From Allium sativum (Eukaryota; Streptophyta; Magnoliopsida; Asparagales; Amaryllidaceae): a stretch of 64,000 nucleotides of DNA. The DNA is taken from the NCBI GenBank assembly GCA_030737875.1, contig CM060918.1, forward strand, positions 772,204,552 through 772,268,551, written 5' to 3'. A model generated the notes under the pieces. It searched no databases and was not told the DNA's origin. It saw only the letters and a list, made by a program, of their open reading frames with translations. This document shows, one piece after another, positions 48,332-60,184 of this stretch; the first letter of the stretch is position 1; the number at the start of each line of letters is the position of its first letter. Both the position numbers and the translations under genes were made by a program.

Positions 48332-50825
48332 TATACCGTTATCTATAATTTTAACCAATCAATTAGCGGTTCATCCAAACAATCAACACACAGCAATCAA
48401 CCATCATTTATCAATTCTAAAAATACGTTATAAAAATATAAACTGGTAGAGCTAGTGAGTTTTACTCACATTGGTCGTTAATCGTTAAATAATGACTAAC
48501 AGTCGATTTATCCAGTCTGCCGTTCTATCTTGCCGTAAATTCAAACGAGCTCTAAATTACTTCAAACCAGTTCCATTGTGTAGTATTTTGTCGAGACAGC
48601 TCCAACGTCTCTTGTTTCGTCGGATTCTGATATCGTATGAGATAATTACACATTTCACAAATTTTAATGCAGCAAACATTATTAACAATTTATTTAAATA
48701 TAAATTGATTTACCTTTAATATTCTTTAACCTATACTCCTTCTTCATAAAACATTCGAACTCCTATGTAAATTTCTCCAGTTTGAAATTTTCTTCCCAAC
48801 CCTCCTGTAGCTATTCAACATGGACAAATTTAACACCCATCTCCTTTTTATTAACATTACTAACCAACTGATTAACATCTTAACCATTACATAAATCCCA
48901 CGTTTTACTTTTAACCCCTCCTTCCACTTTCGAAATGCTAGATCCCGTATAAAGCTCCTTCACAACCATTTACCTACTGCTGTAAACCTGTTTAACCTTC
49001 CTCACTAATGCAACAATCAACTAAAGCTCACTGAACCTTCTCTGCCAGCAATTCTTCCCATTGAGTATGCTTGCTTTCATTCAAAACTGCAATCCTCACG
49101 ACGCAGTTGCCATGCGTTTACAATCCCATTCAGATCTTCCTGGAAAACGCATTATTCAGAAAATTTAATCTTTACCAATACTGTTTAAACTTAATACTTC
49201 TTCCCGTTATCAGTTGCAGGCGCCGCTCAAGGCCATATTCGATCATTTTCATCGATTTAAACTCCCTCTCCCCTTTTTGAAAAATCAAACTAAAATCATC
49301 AATAATCTCCTCATCACTTCCTCTCTCCAACCTTGCCATTAATGTACAGCTTGACGGCTCCCTTGGAATTCTGACTTCGACATGCTGCTGTGGAAGAATA
49401 AGTATTGCAACCCTTCAATCCTTTCACGAAGAAGCTTATATACATGTTGAACCCAAACATGTGTTTTTTCCCCCAAATCCATACTTCAAAATTCCAAAAT
49501 CGTAAGCCCTAGTTTACGGTAGTATATACTGCAAAACCAAGATAGCGTGCGCATCTTAAAGGACTATACTGAACTGAAGCTTACCCTGATATGAATCCCA
49601 ATATACAAACTTTGGACTTTATAAGATTTTATTTGAATTTGTATGATTTTCCAATCCATGTATTCTCTCACGTTTTAATTTCAACTGGCGGCTACTCATT
49701 GTTGACCAGGGAAGTGAAATGATTTAGGTTTAGGAAGGTTGTAAGGTATTTATAGAAGGTTATAATATATTTTTAATCGATTATTTAATTAATTTACAAT
49801 ATATCGTTACATGTATTCGTCTTCTAAAAATCCGTATGATCACATACGATACCCAAATCTAATGAAAATGGACATACACCTACAGTTCGACATTACGAAC
49901 CCAACGAAACTTGTTTCGTCGAATTCAGAGTCCATTTGTTCACACAACGTATTTTTAAACTCAAATTATTGACTATATTTCACATTAAAATTCTTTATGC
50001 TACATACTGACTCAAAAAATCACAAAAATTGAAATCTAGCAATAATTTAATATTCCGGATCAACAAAATTAGTTTCGTCGAAAACGGAGGTCGTATGCAA
50101 AACTGGCTATTTTTAAAGCTCTAAATAACCCATTTAAATATTAATATATTTAGAAATAATTAAATTAATATTAATAAAATAATATTATCGTATATATTCA
50201 CAATAGAATATCATACAGCTCCAAAATAAATATATCGAGATTTATAATTCGATATTTCAAAGTTTCCAGTTATATCGATATTCGATTTATATTAAAAATC
50301 CTTTTATAATATAAATAAATTGTTATAAATTATAAAGGAATTCCATTGCGACTTTTCGAAAATTTTATTTGGACACAACTCACAATTTACACGACGAAAT
50401 CTCGATTTTTCTCTTCCATTAGAAAAATATACTTCACCAGCTCCGAACGTTTCTTGTTTTACAGAAATTCGATTAAAAACAGATTCTATATATTCGTTTA
50501 AAGTTTAAATCGCCAAATTCCGAACTACCGCGCCATTTCGAGCTCGATTATTATTATAATATAAATTATACGTTCAACTGACATTTATAAATAAATTCAT
50601 TAACATAATTCAGTTCTAAACTAAATTATATATTTTAAATTGTCCAATTCACACAATATTGTCATTTCAGTTATTTCTGGTTATTTCAGAATTAAATATA
50701 TTTTTTAATTATTATATTAATTAAATATTCAAAGTTATATAATTTAAACCATTTAATTACCAAATAATTATTTAAATAATTAAATAAAATTAATTATTAT
50801 ATCGCTAAAAATACGGGTTGTTACA

Positions 50826-51516
50826 TTCTGGGCCTAATTCCTGAGTGTTTTGGCGACATTTCGGGATTTTATACTATGCGAAGGGCCGAGTTGAGTGGGC
50901 TTGATATGCTTTTGGGAACCATACCAAAAGGTTAGTTAACACTAATCCCCTAAAGTATGTATTGTCTTGACATGATTTCCTTTGAGTTGAGTCGAGCATC
51001 TCTTGAAGTTGGAAAGATCTCCAAGCTATGACGAGCGCTTGGTCGTGACCATTTTGTTGAGCATATCGAGAATTCTGTTTTCTCGGTCTGAGAATCGTCT
51101 CTGGTAGCTTTAGTAAACATCTAATTCCTGTCGACTCAAGAAATTAAACAATGGTTATCGACTCCCACATACGCTAGAACGTAAACGGGTCATTGTCGAC
51201 ATAGTATCGTGTATGCACTCACACAATTTCACATTATTTCGCGCGATGAGTTTGTAATAAAACATAACCAGTAAGTATGTCTTCTCCTTACGATTATGCA
51301 AGTTGGTTTTCGAAAATGACATCAAATTGTTAATCTGATTTCTTGGCATATGCTCTTGAGTCGTCAAAACTCGTGAGCGTATGGTTGGATAGCAAATCAA
51401 ATTGGGCACGATGGTCGAAGTTCCGAAAGCGCGTTTATGCGATCATGGTCAGAGTTGCGAGTCTAGAAGTTTCTGAAGTTACGAAGTTCCTTTCTCTTTC
51501 CCTTTTTTAGAAAGAT
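50826..51516. other. Flanking repeat-like DNA after the solo LTR, no gene
   Basis: This continues the sequence interrupted by the solo LTR. It is of moderate GC content, with no recognisable protein or terminus. The minus-strand frame 51155-51409 is unassigned and probably chance. Confidence 0.4.
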
Positions 51517-51636
51517 GTGAAATCTTGCATCCCCGAGGGTACAAAATTTTCATATCCCATAAGGATATGATTTTTCGTACCCTTGGGGGATACGTGTTTT
51601 CGCATCCCGTGGGGATATGATATTTCTTATCCCGCT
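51517..51636. repeat. Self-complementary unit array 2
   Basis: About five copies of the same motif as array 1 occur (for example GGGTACAAAATTTTCATATCCC and GGATATGATTTTTCGTACCC, quoted only as landmarks near 51537-51582), with a period of about 25 bp. Each unit is an inverted repeat. Confidence 0.72.
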
Positions 51637-52061
51637 ACCTTCCCCTTCACATAACAAAGTCATCTTCTCCAACCTTTCTCCTGGCATATTTTTTGAATCT
51701 TGAGGACTAAAGAATTTCCTCAGAAAGAACACTGCCTCCCAGCCAGATCTCGAACACTATGTATTTATCAAATGGGTTCAAATATCGTATAGGATTCAAC
51801 TTTTATGCTTTAGTGTTGCCTGATTCAAATTCGTGTCTTGATTACGTAATGTTCGAAGTATGAGAGCACGGCCTGGGGATTGGCCAAGGCATCTCGAGGA
51901 GGAAGGTGGCCATCTCCGTGGGAGACGAAGGGTCTGAAAGGCTGGGCCTCCAAAATATGATAATTCATATTGGATCCCCTAGATGATTCGGTGAGGGGGA
52001 AGGAGAATATAGAAGAGGAGAGAAGGCGAAGGAAAAGTGGAAGTAAGAGGGTTGCAAATCG

Positions 52062-52265
52062 GTGCTTCGCATCCCGCAGTTGTAGAGAGGATACAAAGAA
52101 TCGATTTTGCTTCCCTAAGAAGAGGATACAAAACTCGAATTTCGCATCACTGAGTGGGGATATGAAATAAAGGTTTTGTATCTCGAAGGGGATGCGAAAT
52201 CCTGATTTCCTATCCACCTTGGGAGTCGAAGTTTTCTAAGCCCTGGGATACGAATTCCGTATCTC
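52062..52265. repeat. Self-complementary unit array 3
   Basis: About six units of the GGGATACGAA...TTCGTATCC type occur here, with a longer period of about 33 bp in the middle and 24 bp at the end, more degenerate than array 1. The opposite-strand frame of 130 codons (51825-52217) is chance. Confidence 0.65.
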
Positions 52266-52725
52266 GGGACCTGGAAAATTCACAATCTCAAACACGACGT
52301 AATCACGACTCGACGTGGGCCCAATGATACCGGTTAACGACGACGATGGTTTTAGTTCTAGGGACTAGCGATCGTTGTTGTGTCCCGAGTTCTTTTATTA
52401 TAATCGTATTATCACCTCACTACACTGCACATTCCATATTACCTTACACCAACACATGGGGCACTGGTTTTTCAGTGCGGTATCTAATGCAACAATGTTA
52501 AAAGTATAGTTTGCAATGGCACCGTGATCTTCTCGAAGACTTAAGGGTTTGGAAGATGAACTTTCGGAACTCTCACCATCCCCAACTGGGTCATCTAACA
52601 ATTTAGGTTCAGGGGGTAATGATCTTTAGACCTCAAAGGCTTTCACCCCTCCTAGCTTGTAAGCCTGTCTATTGCACCCGACCAGGGTGTGCAGTCAGAA
52701 GGACCATAACAGACGGCCGAGCGTA
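52266..52725. other. No gene recognised
   Basis: This is about 460 bp of moderately GC-rich sequence following array 3. It contains short minus-strand frames without motifs. It may be the leader of the element whose ORF1 remnant follows. Confidence 0.35.
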
Positions 52726-53397
52726 CAGCCAAGCCAGTAACATCAGAAAGGGATGGAGTTGCAGAAGAAAAGACTGAGAGAGAAGAGGATGTAAATATCA
52801 TGCGGGAAGACATTTTCGAGGCAACGGATATGATGGCAGATGCCTCCGTAATTGACTACATGTTGGATTCAGTGCCTTCGCGGATGGATGAAGCTGCGTT
52901 GAGGCGTGTGTGTAAGAAGTACGACATACCTTGAGATGATGTACGCGTCTCTGAAGAGGGTAATAAGCGCACATGCCTCCATAAGGGTACACTGCCTAGA
53001 ACATGCATATGTGTGCTTCAGGGTATGTGCCTTCGTCCTGCGGGTTCATCTGGGATATGCTGCACTACTTTCACTTAGCGCTGACACAGTTTCACCTAAC
53101 GCGTACTCCTTCCTGCTTGATACCTGCATCGTGTTCATGGAATACCTGCATAGAGTATCAACTGGGGAGGATATCTGGTTTCTTTTCCAAATGAAGTGGA
53201 GGTCTACTGTCGCTCCTTCCCTTGACTACAGGGAGGCACAAGCCAACTCCCGATTTATCTTGTGGACGTGGATCAGACTTAGAACATTTAAGTATGATTG
53301 GTTTTATGTTCATTACCCCCTAGGATTCACGAGGCAATGGCTGGCTAGAAGTAAGTGCTTCTTTCTTACCTTGGATTTAAAGTTAGCTGAGTCGTAA
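52726..53397 (+). pseudogene. Decayed plant gypsy-type ORF1 (PF04195-like) remnant
   Basis: The frame from 52726 is acidic (EEKTEREEDVNIMRED) and continues to MDEAALRRVCKKYDIP, then a stop and DDVRVSEEG. This resembles the 'eaaL..l...Y.IP....rlP' start of the plant 'putative gypsy type transposon' domain found in ORF1 of many Ty3/Gypsy and related plant elements. After one or more frameshifts, SGYVPSSCGFIWDMLHYFHL and LTQFHLT (53003-53100) suggest the following 'PL.pF...vL..f.laP.QL.P' block. A 163-codon frame overlapping to 53397 covers the C-terminal part with an aromatic FKYDWFYVHYPLGF segment. The match is weak and spread over frames. No zinc knuckle or pol domain is seen. Confidence 0.4.
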
Positions 53398-53464
53398 GCT
53401 CGAGACTAACTCGATGTTTATGTGAGAGGTATCCCTCCAAGCCTCAATGGCAAGTTGTATCATG

Positions 53465-54972
53465 TGACACCCCATCTCCGTTAATGTCACTCTTTATCAA
53501 AATGCATTAGGTTTCGTGAAGCGTTATAGGTAAACAGAAACAGAAACATCACAAGATAGATATAAAATAACAGTGGGATTAAAACTTTATTAAATAGAAA
53601 AGCTTCATGGTCCAAACCCAATTACATAAAAGTCTGAAATACTAAAAACCCATTAATCAACATAAAACTTCTGTCTTGTACCAAAATCATCATCAGATTA
53701 CAATAATACATAAAAAAAAGCATAATCCCCAAAATATAGCCATAGTTGAGAAGATACAAAATCAAGCGGTACATCTAAGCAGCTCCAAGCAGAATGAAAG
53801 AAGAATCTTGATCCAGCTTGAGTATTCTCACCCTGAGAACCTGAGGGGAAACGAAAGAGAGAAAAGAGGTAACAAAATGGGTCAGACATAAAGTCTGGCG
53901 AGTCCAGTTACTTTTAGCATATAAATAAGTAAAAGCATCATGACAGGCATATAAACTGAAGTGGGAGATAACAGTGTCATAAGGAAGATATAACAAGGTA
54001 AACAGGATAAACAGAATATAATATATTGCACAACTCTAATACTTTTCTCTGCACCAATGCTAGTATAGCAGAACAAGATGATCACAACTAGTACAAGATT
54101 GTAGACTTAGGTGTACTTCTAGTAAGTGATTTTACCCCCATACAATAACATGCAGCCCAACAGAACTGACGAGTGTTACCCCCAACAATAATAACGGGCT
54201 CCTAAACAAGCAAGACTAGATGTACTCTAATTACTACCTCCAATTGATCGACTCCTTAACTCGTAGATACCATGTGCTGGCCCTATAGTAGGATGTATCA
54301 CTTCCTAAAGTGGCTACACCATTCTTTACAAGATCCATAACCATATCTACAGGTGTCACGGTTTCTTATCATCCTCCATGGAATCCAGACCCATGCATGC
54401 ACATGACCCCGTCGGAATGCGCCACCCACACCGTCCCTTAGATGGACCTCTTACAACCAACTCAGTAAGCGTTCTCTGACCCCGACCTAGTTTGGAGTTC
54501 TCTATTTGATAACAAGATAGGTTACTGACTGATACGGGTCCCACACACTAGATGATACAAGCTTCCCCCTAGGCTTGCATCTTCACTACTAGGATTTCAA
54601 CAGGTTATGCCTACCAGTTTAACAAGATTGCATAACCCCAACAGTTTAAGTTTGATAGGTTTATATGTATAACCCGTCCCCACATATTTAACAAGATTAA
54701 CTTAACCCTCCCGCTGATTCAAGCAATTTTACTTAACCCCTACTTAAGTTGACAGGTTCATGTAACCTCACTGATTCAAACATATTAAGTATTACAAGTT
54801 TATTACCATTCATTCATTTATGGTTATTAATGCGCTAGACCTCTCACATTAAGTCTACCACTTGTGGATGCTGGATATGTTGGTTGGGTCCGGGCAGACT
54901 TCTACCACAAGTCGGACTTAAGCTCGTGTCTTAGCACCGTTATGTGTACATTTATGCACTCGACCCTTTACA
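53465..54972 (-). repeat. Partial Tekay-like LTR, cut by a CACTA end
   Basis: The start TGACACCCCATCTCCGTTAA and following sequence parallel the chromovirus LTR start (5926, 13812) at a diverged level. Shared words continue, including 'gtcagacat.cgtctgg', 'gggtccgggcag' and 'ttagtttaac'-like tracts, through the block near 54850-54960 that corresponds to about 7080-7300. The other half of the LTR is missing from the window because the element at 54973 interrupts it. No open frame of interest is present. Confidence 0.7.
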
Positions 54973-55320
54973 CACTAGTACAAAATAGACTATTTGCGTC
55001 CAACATTTTCCACCATTTGCGTCTAGTTCATTATGGATGCAAATGAAATGGACACAAATTGTAATGAGAATTTGGGTCTGATTTTTAGCAGACGCAAATA
55101 CTTAATATTTGTGTTTGTTATTGCCTGAAGCAGACGCGAATACTATTTGTATTTGCATCTCCTTCATTCCCAAAACAGATGAAAATTGCCTACGACAGTT
55201 TTACTCTTTTGTGTATTTGCATCAGTTGTAGCCAGTGGCAGACACGAATACTATACGTATTTGCATCTGCTTCGTCTTTTTAACAGACACAAATTTGTTT
55301 TTTTATTAAAAAAATGGACC
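54973..55320 (+). mobile_element. CACTA transposon left end with GACGCAAAT subterminal repeats
   Basis: CACTAGTACAAAA at 54973 is a typical CACTA terminus, and the next 330 bp hold about ten direct and inverted copies of a 'gacgcaaat' / 'atttgcgtc' word. It interrupts a Tekay-like LTR. The other terminus was not found before 64000, so the interior is undefined: the element may extend past the window, or its right end may be deleted. The bases before it are ACA, so the 3-bp duplication cannot be checked. Confidence 0.7.
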
Positions 55321-57610
55321 CTTTAGGCTTGCCACAACACAAATCTAAATACAATCAAATTAAATATCACATAATTTTGCATAATATAAAATCAAATAGA
55401 ATGACACAAATCCACAACACAGACAAATAAATCAAATTCGGTTTCAAGTGACCCAATAATTTTGTTTTTCTTTTAGTAGTTTAAATGACTAGTCACTGCA
55501 ATTCACTTTCTCATAAAAGTAAAACAAAAATTAACCTAGTTTAATTCTCATACTATATACATTACAGTTCTTTATGCATAACCATACAAACGTGGTGAAA
55601 TGTAAAATGCTGATGAACATGGCTGGAAGTGACCATCTTTTTTATGATTTCATGTTCCTGCATATCAAAAATTACAAAACAATTAATAATATATCAAAAA
55701 TTCTTGAAATATTTGTGAAACTCCAAAGTCGAGATAGGTTTTGATAATTGCAATTGTGATTCCTGGCAAGCAAATAACACAAAAACATATATGTCATGTG
55801 ACTTTCCCAGCCATCACATGGCTCCGCCTCTGCTTATACATATACAATCTGTGTTAAAAATATATAAGTTGTTTTATGACCGTGGCATCAAATATATAGA
55901 ACAAGCCCATTGGTGATTATTAGCTTCAAATTCAAATGGAAACTGTGGAACTTCTTAGGCTTCTACACAGAACTGTCATTGCCATCAAGTAAATATACAA
56001 AAACCAAGCTCATATGGATATTTTGTTTGTGACTATGCAGACGTCCTAGATGATTCTACTTGTCCAAACAATAAAAATGCAGATGGTTATTTTGTTTGTA
56101 ACTATAAAACAACCAAGCAACACAGTAAAGAAATGAGAATCAAAGAATGCAAATGGAAATCTCTTTTTTGTAAGAAAAACAACAAAAGATGCAAACTGGA
56201 TAAGTGAATAAAATAAAATAAATAGTGAGAAGATTTAAGGTAGCAGCTGAAAATACACAAAGTACTAAAACAAAGAGGAGAAGAGGAGAATAAATGAGCA
56301 AAAAAAAAAGGGAAAAAATAATTATAAAAAAATAACTACAAACTAAAGAAGAGAAAAGACAAATGAAACAAAAGAAATACAAAATGAAAACAACAACATT
56401 TTTAACTACAAAATTCGATGGATAAACAGATTTTAAGTTAGTCGCACTGATTTCTGAAATTTATCTCCTAGAAAACCAATGTTGGAATGAAACTGATACA
56501 TTGGAGAAATAATTATTTCCTAATTATAAATGTGTGATATGGTGGGCTCACACTTAATGTGAAAATCAATCTAATTATAAACGTATGATATGCCGGGCTC
56601 GCACTTAATGTGAGAATAAATAAATCATACTTTATAAAATATATATTTGGCCAGATGTAATGAAAAATATGATTTTTATTTTGATATCTACCAATAAACA
56701 AACCTCATTCTAAATCCTCCCAATCACTCCTCCAAGTCTTCATTCCAAAAGAAATTCAACGTGAAAATATATATTAATCACTCTAATTAACCTTACATAC
56801 ATTAACTCACTCTAATTTTTGCTATTTATATAGGAAGTTGCATCTTACCAACAACCTGAGACAAATGTAAGTGCAACACAGCATGAAAACAAGGAATCTA
56901 CGTGCTACAGGGACTTGTTTTAATCAAATTATTCACATATCGCCCAATATACATGAGAGATGACAAATGACACTAAATCAAGCAATCTAATATTTTACCT
57001 TCAATGAAAGCTAATTTAGAAACACATTATCAATAACAATAATAATAATAATAGGGGGTCGACTGAAAGTTGCATGACATGGGTAACAGCAGAACGAGAC
57101 ATGGAATATATTGAATTACTTACAAATTTCTCGGTAGCACATGGAACCTATGATGTACCGCTGAGTTGAAAGTTCGATAATATTGCGAAAATCTCTTCTC
57201 CAATATTGGTCTAGCTACCATAGGGTTGATATTCAAGTCAAACCCTTTTTGGAAAAAAAAAATTAGTATATATAGAATAAAAGCATAATAGAAGTGTGAA
57301 TATAAACCAATTAGAAGCATAAACATGCAATATTTTAGTCATCCATGTTACAATAACATGCAACTTTACATTGCAATATTTTATCTTGGACTATTTCAAA
57401 GTCGTCCTTTTCAATCTGGGTGTCTTTTTGTTCTTTGGATTATTTTCTGATCATCATTCCCAAAGATGATACATGTGTTATCTCACGATGGTCATCTTGA
57501 TGTGCGCACACATTTAAACTAATGTTAAGTTGAAATCTGTTAAACAGAGTGATCATTCGTAATATATTTAATATAACACAGACTAAAGGAAAATTTCACC
57601 CAAAAAAATA
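55321..57610. other. AT-rich DNA, possibly CACTA interior; no gene recognised
   Basis: There are no recognisable protein domains. A minus-strand stretch near 57125-57250 has an open frame (FDLNINPMVARPILEKRFSQ) preceded by AG and followed by GTAAGTAA, like an internal exon. I cannot assign it, and no neighbouring exon is clear. Confidence 0.3.
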
Positions 57611-57628
57611 GTGTTGGAAAAAAACCTG

Positions 57629-57815
57629 TTGTACCCACTACGAACAGCACTTTGCAAATTGTAGTTGCAAACTATAGTCCGCAAAATGACAGTTATGAGA
57701 CTACAGTTAAAAAAAACTACAGTCACGCTGCAGTTCAAAACTGCAGTTTTGAAGTTGTAGTCTGCAAATGCAGTTTGAACTGAACTACAGTTTAAACCAT
57801 AGTTCGAAACTGTTT
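57629..57815. repeat. Cluster of AACTGCAGTT / ACTACAGTT inverted repeats
   Basis: About 190 bp contain at least ten direct and inverted variants of 'aactacagtt', 'tgcagtt' and 'ttgtagtc'. They include the palindromic stretch 'ttcaaaactgcagttttgaa' near 57736-57755. It looks like the subterminal part of a DNA transposon, but no terminal inverted repeats or duplication were found. Confidence 0.6.
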
Positions 57816-58554
57816 GTTTTGATGTTGCAAGGAATTTAGTACTGTAAATCTCCTTGTTGAACGACTCTTGGAACTTACACCAAAATATTATTGTTTCTCA
57901 ATCTCTTGCACAATACAGTACCTGTTATCTAAACACAATCAAGGTGGTTAAAAGTGAAAAACAATATCCAGAAACATTGAATAAGCCATAAAGGAACATT
58001 GAATGAGCCATAAAAAAATATTCTTTACTCATGTTCAAAGACTCACACATTTATGAATTTTCTTAGAACCATATCTACAGTTTGAAATACTTGAAATCGG
58101 ATTCCATGTTACGTACTCCAAACCCATTTAAGAAATTTATGGATACAAACTTGATTTACCAGAAATCATTATATTCGGGAAACTTGGCACACACAATATC
58201 GGTAAAAAAGTCCACTCATGTCAAAAGATCGCAATTAGCATATCTAAAAATTTACACATACACAACATTCAAATTTTTGAAAATTTAAAAATATTTAAAT
58301 CTTTGTTTACCATAAGCATAATGTTTTAATATCCGCACACCTAAAATTATGTCCATACCCAAATATTCATTTGCAAGCCATATATCTTTATGCTTTCAAA
58401 ATCCAAGTATGTGAAACTTCTAATTTTCAAAAACATATATTCCAAAATCTGAAAAAATGATGTCAAAATAAATATTAAAACTTTATTTTTCAAAATATGT
58501 TCCACTAAATGAGTTATATATTACTATATACGGGTGTGAACGTCATCATCCTGC
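57816..58554. other. AT-rich DNA, nothing recognised
   Basis: It precedes the Copia element at 58555. Frames are short and without motifs. Confidence 0.4.
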
Positions 58555-58865
58555 TTATAAGGATTGACATAATCTAAGTCAATCTCTGCATATATGCTAT
58601 GCTATAATATGAGAAAATAGAATAAATATCATTAATGATATTATATAATATCGTTAATGATATTATTCCATAAATCGAGCATTATGTATAAATGGTATGC
58701 CATAATATGAGAAATAAAATAAATATCATTAATGATATTATTCCATAAATATCATTAATGATATTTTTCCATAATTGTTGCAGTGCGTATGACTACATTA
58801 TATTGTAACTTTATATATTTGTGATTCATGAATGGAAAAGTATCCTTCTCTTCAACTCTTCATCA
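58555..58865 (+). repeat. Copia 5' LTR with four 16-bp palindromes
   Basis: ATATCATTAATGATAT occurs at 58626-58641, 58723-58738 and 58749-58764, and a one-base variant at 58648-58663. A TTTATATAT TATA-like site lies near 58810. The LTR ends CATCA at 58865. Confidence 0.88.
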
Positions 58866-58878
58866 TGGTATCAGAGCC
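58866..58878 (+). other. Primer-binding site, tRNA-iMet (Copia)
   Basis: TGGTATCAGAGCC starts directly after the LTR. Confidence 0.9.
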
Positions 58879-58911
58879 TTGATCTAAAACAGTTCAGCTT
58901 CCTCTTCTTCA

Positions 58912-60160
58912 ATGGCTCTCATTAACCAAACTTCATCCTATCAGATTCTTAATGGCAGTGATCCCACAAAGCCATACACTTTTCTAGGCAAATATCAATG
59001 GTGTCGAGAACAAGGACATGTGATTGCTCATTGTCCTTTATTTAAGCAAAAGTTTCCTAATGTCATTCCTCCTCCTTCAAATTCTCAACCTCCGTCAAAC
59101 CTATTCACACCAAAACCTCAAGCAAACATCGTAAATCCCTTTGCCTCTTCATCCTCTTCAACATGGCTTCTCGATAGTGGTGCTTCCCACCACGTCACGA
59201 CAGATCTGAACAATCTATCCCTTCATGCTCCTTGTGATGGAACCGAAGAGTTGATCGTTGGTGATGGCAAAGGTTTTAAAATCACTCACGTCGGTTCTTG
59301 TTCTTTATCATCACTCAAAGTAAATAATGTCTTAGTTGTTCCTGCCATGTCTAAAAATAAAATATCTGTTTCTTAACTTTGTCATGATAACAATATCTCA
59401 ATTGTCTTTTCGTCCACCTCTTTTCATATGAAGGATCTCAAAATGGGAGAATCTCTATTCCAGTGGATGGTTGCAACAGGCATTTATCAGCTCAAATCCA
59501 CAACCCCGACAGTCTATGCAAGCACAACTAGTTCACTTGATTGGCATCGTCGTTTAGGGCATCTGTCTCGTAATGTTTTTAGGCAAATTGTTTCCAAAAA
59601 TAAACTTCATGTTCCTAGTATCTCCACTTTAGATTGTAATTCATGTGCTTGCAATAAAAGTCATAAACTTCCTTTTTCTACTTCCTCTATTGTGTCTACT
59701 GCCCCACTTGAGTATGTTTATTCTGATCTTTGGACATCACCAATTTATTCTCATGATGACTTTAAATATTATCTTATTTTCATTGATTATTTTTCAAAAT
59801 ACATTTGGTTGTATAATTTGAAATGAAAATCAGATGCAAAACATATATTCATTCGCTATAAAGCTTTAGTTGAAAAATATTTTCAATTGTCTCTCAAAAC
59901 TCTCTACTCGGACAATGGTGGTGAGTATGAAAGCCTACGTAACTACCTATCCATCGATGGAATTTCGCATCTCACAACTCCGCCCCACACCCCTCAACAC
60001 AATGATTATTAGGAGTGACGACATCAACACATTGTTGAGACATTTCTATCTCTCTTTACTCATGCTAAAATGCCCCTTGAATATTGGACAAATGCTTGCT
60101 CAACAGCTGTTTACTTGATTAATCAACTTCCCATGCCAACTCTAAATAATAGACACCCTA
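58912..60160 (+). pseudogene. Copia gag remnant, protease and integrase
   Basis: The frame begins MALINQTSSYQ and reaches a CCHC-like knuckle within 45 codons (CREQGHVIAHC; the first Cys reads Trp-Cys), so the UBN2 capsid domain of about 200 residues is deleted. Protease follows (TWLLDSGASHHVT) and a TAA near 59374. The same frame then resumes with the integrase zinc finger (HRRLGHLSRNVF, CNSCACNKSHKLPF). The core has YSDLWTSP and, after a TGA at 59824, YSDNGGEYE. Its third acidic residue (GAG) is flanked by TAG and TGA near 60010. All three acidic residues are thus present but unreadable as one protein. Reading is lost by about 60180. Confidence 0.85.
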
Positions 60161-60184
60161 CTTTAATTATTCGGGCAACATCCT

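Larger units (their letters stand above)
45988..50825 (-). mobile_element. Family-C solo LTR with TTCTG target duplication
   Basis: These 4838 bp start TGTAACGGCCCGG and end CGGGTTGTTACA. A perfect duplication TTCTG lies at 45983-45987 and 50826-50830. No second LTR, primer site or coding domain is inside, so it is a solo LTR. By comparison with the family-C unit at 1-40251 it is inverted. It contains a GC-richer block (49090-49440), a compound microsatellite (48292-48331) and a hairpin ending like a Helitron terminus (47861-47895). Frames up to 100 codons show no recognisable domain. Confidence 0.9.

Noticed and set aside
51825..52217. 130-codon minus-strand frame
   Set aside because: It covers a palindromic array whose periodic sequence keeps stops out. 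No motif is visible and copies elsewhere are out of frame.
55000..55320. Coding exon suggested by regular 'gacgcaaat' words
   Set aside because: The words occur in both orientations directly inside a CACTA terminus, which marks subterminal repeats and not a protein repeat.
56140..56382. 80-codon minus-strand frame predicted to be membrane-like
   Set aside because: The hydrophobicity is the complement of an A-rich tract (poly-Phe/Leu/Ile from T-rich codons). There is no gene context.
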